10,011 bases of DNA from DASWJQ01 sp036397095. Its GTDB lineage: Bacteria > Chloroflexota > Anaerolineae > Anaerolineales > E44-bin32. Below, piece by piece: positions 6,727 to 10,011 of this stretch (the stretch's first letter is position 1; every line of letters starts with the position of its first letter). The notes under the pieces were generated by a model that did no database searches, was not told where the DNA came from, and was given only the letters and a program-made list of their open reading frames with translations. The translations under genes and the position numbers were made by a program. The stretch lies in assembly GCA_036397095.1 (NCBI GenBank), contig DASWJQ010000063.1, positions 1-10,011 on the forward strand, read 5' to 3'.

Positions 6727-7511
6727 GACACACCGCCTTCGTAGAGCCACTGGGGTTCGGTTGTGCCCACCAGGTCGAGGTAGGGGCAGCCTTCAACCCC
6801 CTTGTGCGGGACCAGGTTCGGGTCACCGGGTGCGATCCACAGCAGTCGCTCGTTGGTCAGCCACGGTTCGAGCTCGAAATCGAGCTGCTCGGCCAGCAGG
6901 GGTTGGTCGTCCCAGCCGGGCTCGTCGACCAGGCTGTTGAAGTACCAGCGATTGCTGGCCCACTCGTTGACGACCGGGCGGCCGGGGGCGGCGGGGTGGC
7001 AGTAGTAGACAATGGCGTAAGCCGTGTGCGGGCCGATGGCGAGCGATGACAGCACGGCGAGCGAGCCGACAAGCTCGAGCAGGCGGGGAATGACGTAAGG
7101 CACGCCGGGACCAGGGCTGGCGACGAAACTGGCCGGTTCGGGGGCGCCGTTGAGGGCGACGGCGCCGGTGATGGCGTAGACCGAGGCAGGCAGCGGGTAG
7201 TCGGGCCGGACCGGGTCGCCGTAGTCCCACCACGGTCCGTCGAGGCCGAAGCTGTCGAGCGGGTAGCCGAAGCGCAGGCCGGTGAACGGGCAGCGCGACA
7301 GGTCGGCCACGGGCAGACCATCGGCGTAGTGCAGGCGCAGTTCCAGCAGCTGGTCGATCAGGGCGTCTTCGGCGAGCAGCAGGTCATCATTGTCTTCGTC
7401 GGCGTCGAGCCGTGACCGCAGCTCGTCGAGTTCGGCCCGCAGTCGGTCGAGCTCGGCCAGGAGGTCCTGGCGGACTTGTGGGGAGAAGGATACCGAGGGG
7501 GTGGTCAGCAC
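6723..7511 (-). CDS. Conserved-looking protein without internal Met, coupled to the cyclase-like gene
   Basis: This 262-residue protein starts at a GTG (7511-7509) with GGGAGG 6 nt upstream. No ATG occurs anywhere downstream in this frame, and the frame further upstream is low-complexity and antisense to another gene, so GTG is well supported. Residues about 12-60 form a charged coiled coil (QDLLAELDRLRAELDELRSR). The rest is a compact Trp/Pro-rich domain with CPFTG (74-78), GLDGPWWDYGDPVRP (89-103), FVASPGPGVPYVIPRLLE (129-146), CH (171-172), LEPWL (214-218), LLWIAPGD (223-230) and GCPYLDL (241-247). The three Cys could bind metal, but this is not shown. There is no signal peptide or clear membrane helix. 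I do not recognise the family. The ATGA overlap with the 1199-residue gene suggests paired synthesis, so it could be an activator, adaptor or immunity-like partner. Confidence 0.82.
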   Translation of the reverse strand: MLTTPSVSFSPQVRQDLLAELDRLRAELDELRSRLDADEDNDDLLLAEDALIDQLLELRLHYADGLPVADLSRCPFTGLRFGYPLDSFGLDGPWWDYGDPVRPDYPLPASVYAITGAVALNGAPEPASFVASPGPGVPYVIPRLLELVGSLAVLSSLAIGPHTAYAIVYYCHPAAPGRPVVNEWASNRWYFNSLVDEPGWDDQPLLAEQLDFELEPWLTNERLLWIAPGDPNLVPHKGVEGCPYLDLVGTTEPQWLYEGGVS

Positions 7512-7512
7512 T

Positions 7513-7522
7513 GGAGGCCTCC
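7513..7522. promoter_or_regulatory. Ribosome binding site inside a perfect palindrome
   Basis: The minus-strand site GGGAGG (7523-7518) for the GTG at 7511 overlaps the perfect 10-nt palindrome GGAGGCCTCC (7513-7522). The palindrome is too tight to fold as a hairpin by itself. The complementary CCTCC may still limit ribosome access, which would add to the weak GTG start. Confidence 0.4.
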
Positions 7523-7600
7523 CTTGCCATGACGTGGATCGAACGGGACGGAGACTGTGGTGGGGAGGGGAGGCCGTCCGAGTTCGGGAAAAAGTGTCCG

Positions 7601-7629
7601 ATAGTAGACCAGTTTGGCAGCGATGGCAA
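7601..7629 (-). promoter_or_regulatory. Sigma70-type promoter candidate for the cyclase operon
   Basis: On the minus strand TTGCCA (7629-7624; 5 of 6 to consensus) is followed after exactly 17 nt by TACTAT (7606-7601; 4 of 6). Transcription would start near 7594 and leave a leader of about 80 nt before the GTG at 7511. No competing gene lies between. The -35 abuts a CGCAAAGGCGCAAGG repeat-like string (7631-7645). Confidence 0.5.
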
Positions 7630-7726
7630 CCGCAAAGGCGCAAGGGGCACGAAGGTGCGGCGACCGGCCGGTCGGCCCTGCGCAGGTCGAATGAAGAGGC
7701 GCCCGGCGTGGCCGATGACCTCCAAT

Positions 7727-7789
7727 GACCTCCAAGGTCCTCAGAAGGTGTGAATACTTCGAAACCTGCCCGTGTGGACCTTGGAGGCC
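7727..7789. repeat. Inverted repeat GACCTCCAAGGTCC, second copy of the dispersed palindrome
   Basis: GACCTCCAAGGTCC (7727-7740) pairs at 13 of 14 positions with GGACCTTGGAGGCC (7776-7789). A partial extra copy, ATGACCTCCA, lies just upstream at 7715-7724. The right arm context CCTGCCCGTGTGGACCTTGG matches CCTGGCACGTGTGGACCTCG at 1527-1546, so this is the same element as at 1490-1552. It is in the gap between divergent genes and has no open frame worth calling. Confidence 0.75.
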
Positions 7790-7807
7790 GGGGGACTTCC
7801 GGAGCAC

Positions 7808-7835
7808 GTTGGGGCACGAGTTCTCGTGCCCCTAC
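7808..7835. repeat. GC-rich hairpin GTTGGGGCACGAG/CTCGTGCCCCTAC
   Basis: GTTGGGGCACGAG (7808-7820) and CTCGTGCCCCTAC (7823-7835) are complementary at 12 of 13 positions around TT. This gives a very stable short hairpin. It lacks a U-tract. Similar GTAGGGGC...GCCCCTAC palindromes are, from memory, scattered between genes in Chloroflexota and cyanobacteria, so a REP-like repeat is the best reading. Confidence 0.7.
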
Positions 7836-7879
7836 CAGAGATGAGGATCCCTGGGGGTCAGGCGGCGGGACATCGCCGC

Positions 7880-7908
7880 TTGCTGGATCGCGTTGAAAGT
7901 CGTACATT
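7880..7908 (+). promoter_or_regulatory. Weak promoter candidate for the membrane-protein gene
   Basis: TTGCTG (7880-7885) and TACATT (7903-7908) are 17 nt apart, and the pair lies about 55 nt before the ATG at 7964. The -35 match is poor (3 of 6) and the -10 moderate (4 of 6). It is the best pair seen in a GC-rich leader. Confidence 0.3.
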
Positions 7909-7963
7909 CGTGCCGCGCCGCCGGCGTGGGACCGTCGGGCGCCTGGATCGGAGATGACAGCCG

Positions 7964-9022
7964 ATGGCTGCGCAGGCAACCTTGACCGTCCCCAACGATG
8001 CTCCAACTGCAACCTATCCCCCAAGCTGGGTGGACCGCATGCAGCTGTGGGCCGAAAGGCTTCCCATTCCGTGGTGGTCCGCCTACCTTTTTCTGGCCGC
8101 CGGCTTGAGCGGCACCGTTTCCGTTGTGATGTGGCGGGCTGGCGTCTACGCCAGCGTCGGCTTCCACCCGATGCAGGTTTGGCTGGCAATCCTCGGACCC
8201 TACCTTCTCTGGTTGATGCATCTCCTGAACCGCTTGGCACGGGCGGCGATGGAACGTTTTCGCCCGGCATTCCGGGGCGAGGCGGCCGAGTTCGAGGCGG
8301 CCGTCTACCGGCTGACTCACATGCCGGCCCGGCCGTTCCTGGTGTTCACCATCATTGCGACGGTGATGACGCTGCCGCTCGGCGCCTGGGAGATGTCCCA
8401 GACTCAGACGGGGGGCCTCGAGCGGGTCCCTCCGCTGTTTTGGGGGCTGCTGACGGTGCTTTACATCGCCACCTATCCCTTCCTATTCCACGTCTTTCAT
8501 CAACTGCGTCAAATCCACGTGCTTCATCGTGACTGGGCCGTGATACGCCTGAGCAACATTCGGCCGATGTACGCCCTGTCGCAAGTGACGGCAGTCACTG
8601 CGCTGGGCATTGTCGGCAACAGCTACGGGTGGTTGGCGGCCCAACCGGGTGCCGATCTCGGCGGACCGGTTGCACTGTATGAAACGATCTTCAATCTCGG
8701 GCTGGCGCTGATCGTTTTTGTTTGGCCCCTGTGGAGCGCCCACCGGCGGCTGGTCGAGGCCAAGGAATCCGTCCAGGTGGCGGCGGCCGAGCGACGGCAG
8801 ATTTTGCTCGATCGCATCCATGCCATGGTCGACGCGGTGGATGTCGCCGAAATGCCTCAGTACAATCAGGCGCTGCAAGCGGCCAACACCGAGCTGGCCG
8901 ACCTGGCCCGAGTCGCCACCTGGCCCTGGTCCCCGGGAACCCTGCGCAATCTTTTGGGCGCCATCCTGCTGCCGATCGTCCTGTGGCTCATCCAGTTTGG
9001 TCTGGGACGGCTGCTGGCCTGA
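7964..9022 (+). CDS. Seven-helix membrane protein of unknown function
   Basis: This 352-residue protein starts at the ATG at 7964, with GGAG about 10 nt upstream. Hydrophobic segments lie at about 37-58, 71-88, 124-143, 157-178, 205-225, 239-258 and 328-350. Between helices six and seven, residues about 261-318 form a charged helical arm (RRLVEAKESVQVAAAERRQI onward) likely to be a cytoplasmic coiled coil. Other marks are PSWVDR (20-25), PIPWW (34-38), YRLTHMPARP (115-124) and a HRDWAVIRLSNIRPMYALS stretch (188-206). There is no known transporter or enzyme motif and I do not recognise the family. The next plus-strand gene (9630 on) is a clear paralogue, so this is a tandem duplication split by a decayed insert. 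Confidence 0.85.
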   Translation: MAAQATLTVPNDAPTATYPPSWVDRMQLWAERLPIPWWSAYLFLAAGLSGTVSVVMWRAGVYASVGFHPMQVWLAILGPYLLWLMHLLNRLARAAMERFRPAFRGEAAEFEAAVYRLTHMPARPFLVFTIIATVMTLPLGAWEMSQTQTGGLERVPPLFWGLLTVLYIATYPFLFHVFHQLRQIHVLHRDWAVIRLSNIRPMYALSQVTAVTALGIVGNSYGWLAAQPGADLGGPVALYETIFNLGLALIVFVWPLWSAHRRLVEAKESVQVAAAERRQILLDRIHAMVDAVDVAEMPQYNQALQAANTELADLARVATWPWSPGTLRNLLGAILLPIVLWLIQFGLGRLLA

Positions 9023-9112
9023 TCGCTGGCTCGACCTCCGCTGCACGCCCGGTGGCGGCAGGGCCACTCGTCAGTCCAGCCATCGGGTGGGATGAGGGAC
9101 AGCGAGTGGGAC

Positions 9113-9131
9113 GGTATGCAACGGGTATGCA
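9113..9131 (+). promoter_or_regulatory. Direct repeat GGTATGCA at 11-nt spacing
   Basis: GGTATGCA occurs at 9113-9120 and 9124-9131, and a weaker GAGTATGG follows at 9134. The repeat sits just before the ribosome binding site of the reductase remnant. Spacing near one helical turn would suit a regulator, but it may be chance. Confidence 0.2.
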
Positions 9132-9143
9132 GGGAGTATGGAG

Positions 9144-9395
9144 ATGAAGGAAATAGTCCGGCGCGCCCTGGAACGGGACCGGTTGGTGGACATGACCACA
9201 GCCGGACGCACCTCGGCGAATGCCCACCGGATTGAGATCGGTTGCCATCGGTTCGACGGCCGGCTCTACACCTGCCGACTGCCGGGTGATAAGCAAACCG
9301 GTGTGTGCGCTTCGACAGAGCTTGCCCTGAGCCCGTCGAAGGGCTCAGCGCGCAGTTCTCCATGCATGGATGCCGTGCTGTCGGACATGACGTGA
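9144..9395 (+). pseudogene. Truncated F420-dependent nitroreductase/quinone reductase-like remnant
   Basis: The ATG at 9144 has AGGGAG 7 nt upstream; another ATG at 9138 is too close to it. The first ~48 residues (MKEIVRRALERDRLVDMTTA, GRTSANAHRIEIGCHRFDG, RLYTCRLPG) follow the N-terminus of the small deazaflavin (F420)-dependent nitroreductase-like family related to Ddn (DUF385): DxTTxGRxSGxxxRIEI, then an HxxDGR-Y strand. In intact members a GxxxWYANLxANP cofactor-binding stretch and about 70 more residues follow. Here the frame runs into a CTTCGAC/GTCGAAG dispersed repeat (9310-9348) and ends after about 83 residues. I find no remaining C-terminal half downstream. It is probably dead, although its start signals survive. 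Confidence 0.65.
9310..9348. repeat. CTTCGAC...CTGAGCCC dispersed palindrome
   Basis: CTTCGAC (9310-9316) pairs with GTCGAAG (9335-9341). CTGAGCCC (9327-9334) pairs with GGGCTCAG (9341-9348) over a 6-nt GTCGAA loop, so two alternative stems are possible. This is a form of the CTTCGACAGGCTCAGGG-type element that, from memory, is very common in Chloroflexota and other metagenomic genomes. Here it interrupts the reductase remnant. Confidence 0.75.
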
Positions 9396-9431
9396 GGTTG
9401 GGGGGCTAGCGAGCACGCTTACGCGTCCGAT

Positions 9432-9494
9432 GACCTCCGAGGTCCACATGGGGTGGCGCGATTGTAAGGCTGGGACGGTAGACCTTGCAGGTCG
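9432..9494. repeat. Single copy related to the 96-bp repeat
   Basis: GACCTCCGAGGTCCACATGG (9432-9451), then GGTGGCGCGATTG, matches the second half of the first 96-bp unit (1299 onward, GGAGGCACAATTG) with only a few changes. GACGGTA and GACCTTG heptamers follow at 9474-9487, so both halves of the unit are represented, in changed order. The stretch ends with GACCTTGCAGGTC (9481-9493), another small palindrome. The region from 9396 to 9629 holds no convincing gene. Confidence 0.75.
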
Positions 9495-9531
9495 AATGTC
9501 CTTTGTCCCGCGTAGGAGCGACAGGCCGGTT

Positions 9532-9588
9532 GCCCTCCGGCCGAATGGCCGTAGAATGAGCGCATCGCTAGACCTTGGGCCGGAGGGC
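9532..9588 (+). repeat. 11-bp inverted repeat before the second membrane-protein gene
   Basis: GCCCTCCGGCC (9532-9542) is exactly complementary to GGCCGGAGGGC (9578-9588), with a 35-nt loop. A competing small hairpin, CGGCC-GAAT-GGCCG (9538-9551), shares the left arm. The right arm contains GGAGGG, the only Shine-Dalgarno-like string ahead of the downstream gene, so a fold could hide it. Alternatively it is just one more dispersed palindrome. Confidence 0.55.
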
Positions 9589-9629
9589 CTATCCCGCGGT
9601 TGTCGACCGATCGCCTGACTGACGCTCAA

Positions 9630-10011
9630 GTGTCCAACTCGTTCACGCCACCATATGCGCCCTCGTGGGTGGACCGGCTGACGGAGGTGGTCGATCGACT
9701 GCCTTGGCCATGGTGGCTGACATACATGCTCTCGGGCCTGGCCGTCTTCGCCGCCGTAGCGCTGCTCCAGTCTGCAACCGTGGGCAATTCGCCGGTCCGC
9801 TACTTGCCATTCCACATCTGGTCCCAGGGCTACTTTGCCTATTTGTTGGCCCTGCTCCACGCGCTCGACAGGTCCGCCGCGGTCGCCCTGCAGGCCTTCC
9901 GGCCCGTGCTGGTTTTCGACAAGTTGGAGCGCGGGGAAGTCAGGACCTTTGAAGAATTGGACTACCGCTTGACAACCATGCCCCCAAGGCCGGCGATGCT
10001 GGCGGCCGTGT
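9630..10011 (+). CDS. Membrane protein, paralogue of the 7964 gene (partial, 5' part)
   Basis: The frame runs off the window end after 127 codons. It reads APSWVDRL, LPWPWWLTYML (first membrane helix), a second helix around GYFAYLLALLHAL, then FRPVLVFDKLERGEVRTFEE and YRLTTMPPRPA. These align in order with PPSWVDRM, LPIPWWSAYLF, GPYLLWLMHLL, FRPAFRGEAAEFEAA and YRLTHMPARPF of the upstream protein, so the two are tandem paralogues with low overall identity. The start is uncertain. GTG at 9630 lacks a ribosome binding site. TTG at 9600, with GGAGGG 12 nt upstream, would give an N-terminus almost the same length as the paralogue's. Function is unknown. Confidence 0.75.
   Translation, partial: MSNSFTPPYAPSWVDRLTEVVDRLPWPWWLTYMLSGLAVFAAVALLQSATVGNSPVRYLPFHIWSQGYFAYLLALLHALDRSAAVALQAFRPVLVFDKLERGEVRTFEELDYRLTTMPPRPAMLAAV

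Noticed and set aside
4618..6744. A 708-codon open frame on the plus strand
   Set aside because: It is antisense to the cyclase-like gene, whose catalytic motifs and domain order are convincing. The antisense protein is a Gly/Val/Leu-rich shadow.
7512..8270. Upstream extension of the Met-free protein's frame to an ATG at 8270
   Set aside because: The added part is Arg/Ser/Pro-rich low complexity, runs through repeats and lies opposite the membrane-protein gene. The GTG at 7511 has a good ribosome binding site.
9430..9618. 62-codon plus-strand open frame
   Set aside because: It is a translation of the dispersed repeat and following palindrome, and is out of frame with the paralogue at 9630.

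Overview
The window is GC-rich bacterial DNA with secreted and membrane proteins of unknown family, Shine-Dalgarno-led genes, overlapping start/stop codons and many dispersed palindromic repeats. The style of the secreted and membrane proteins and of the repeats (CTTCGAC...GTCGAAG elements, GACCTCCRAGGTCC palindromes, GACGGCA-type heptamers) recalls Chloroflexota, probably Anaerolineae-like. That placement is from memory and inference; there is no rRNA or marker gene here.

Layout from left to right. Minus strand 1-1048: the 5' end of an exported protein gene, translationally coupled to an upstream gene for an FHA-domain, single-pass membrane protein. 1049-1649: a gene-poor stretch holding three tandem copies of a 96-bp unit with nested 7-bp repeats, then a 17-bp inverted repeat. 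Plus strand 1650-3023: a secreted protein of unknown function. 3024-3126: a nested palindrome, probably a two-way terminator between convergent genes. Minus strand 7511-3127: a two-gene operon with a promoter candidate near 7601-7629. Its first gene encodes a 262-residue protein with no internal methionine. The second, overlapping by ATGA, encodes a 1199-residue multidomain protein. 7512-7963: repeats and promoter candidates between divergent genes. Plus strand 7964-9022: a seven-helix membrane protein. 9023-9629: a truncated reductase remnant and several repeats. 9630 to the window end: the start of a second membrane protein paralogous to the 7964 gene.

The main result is in the 1199-residue protein. 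Residues about 352-560 carry the spaced catalytic residues of the class II nucleotidyl cyclases (anthrax edema factor, Bordetella CyaA, Pseudomonas ExoY): R364, K381, K386, K388, D478-Y-D480 and H540...N546. A segment resembling a pre-toxin TG domain precedes them. Unlike the known toxins, this domain sits in the middle of a chain that goes on through an acidic duplicated linker, a transmembrane helix and a roughly 450-residue, probably extracytoplasmic, region ending in a possible NTF2-like domain. It may be a polymorphic-toxin-derived effector or a membrane-tethered sensor cyclase; the sequence alone does not decide. The coupled upstream protein is the obvious candidate partner (activator, chaperone or immunity-like).
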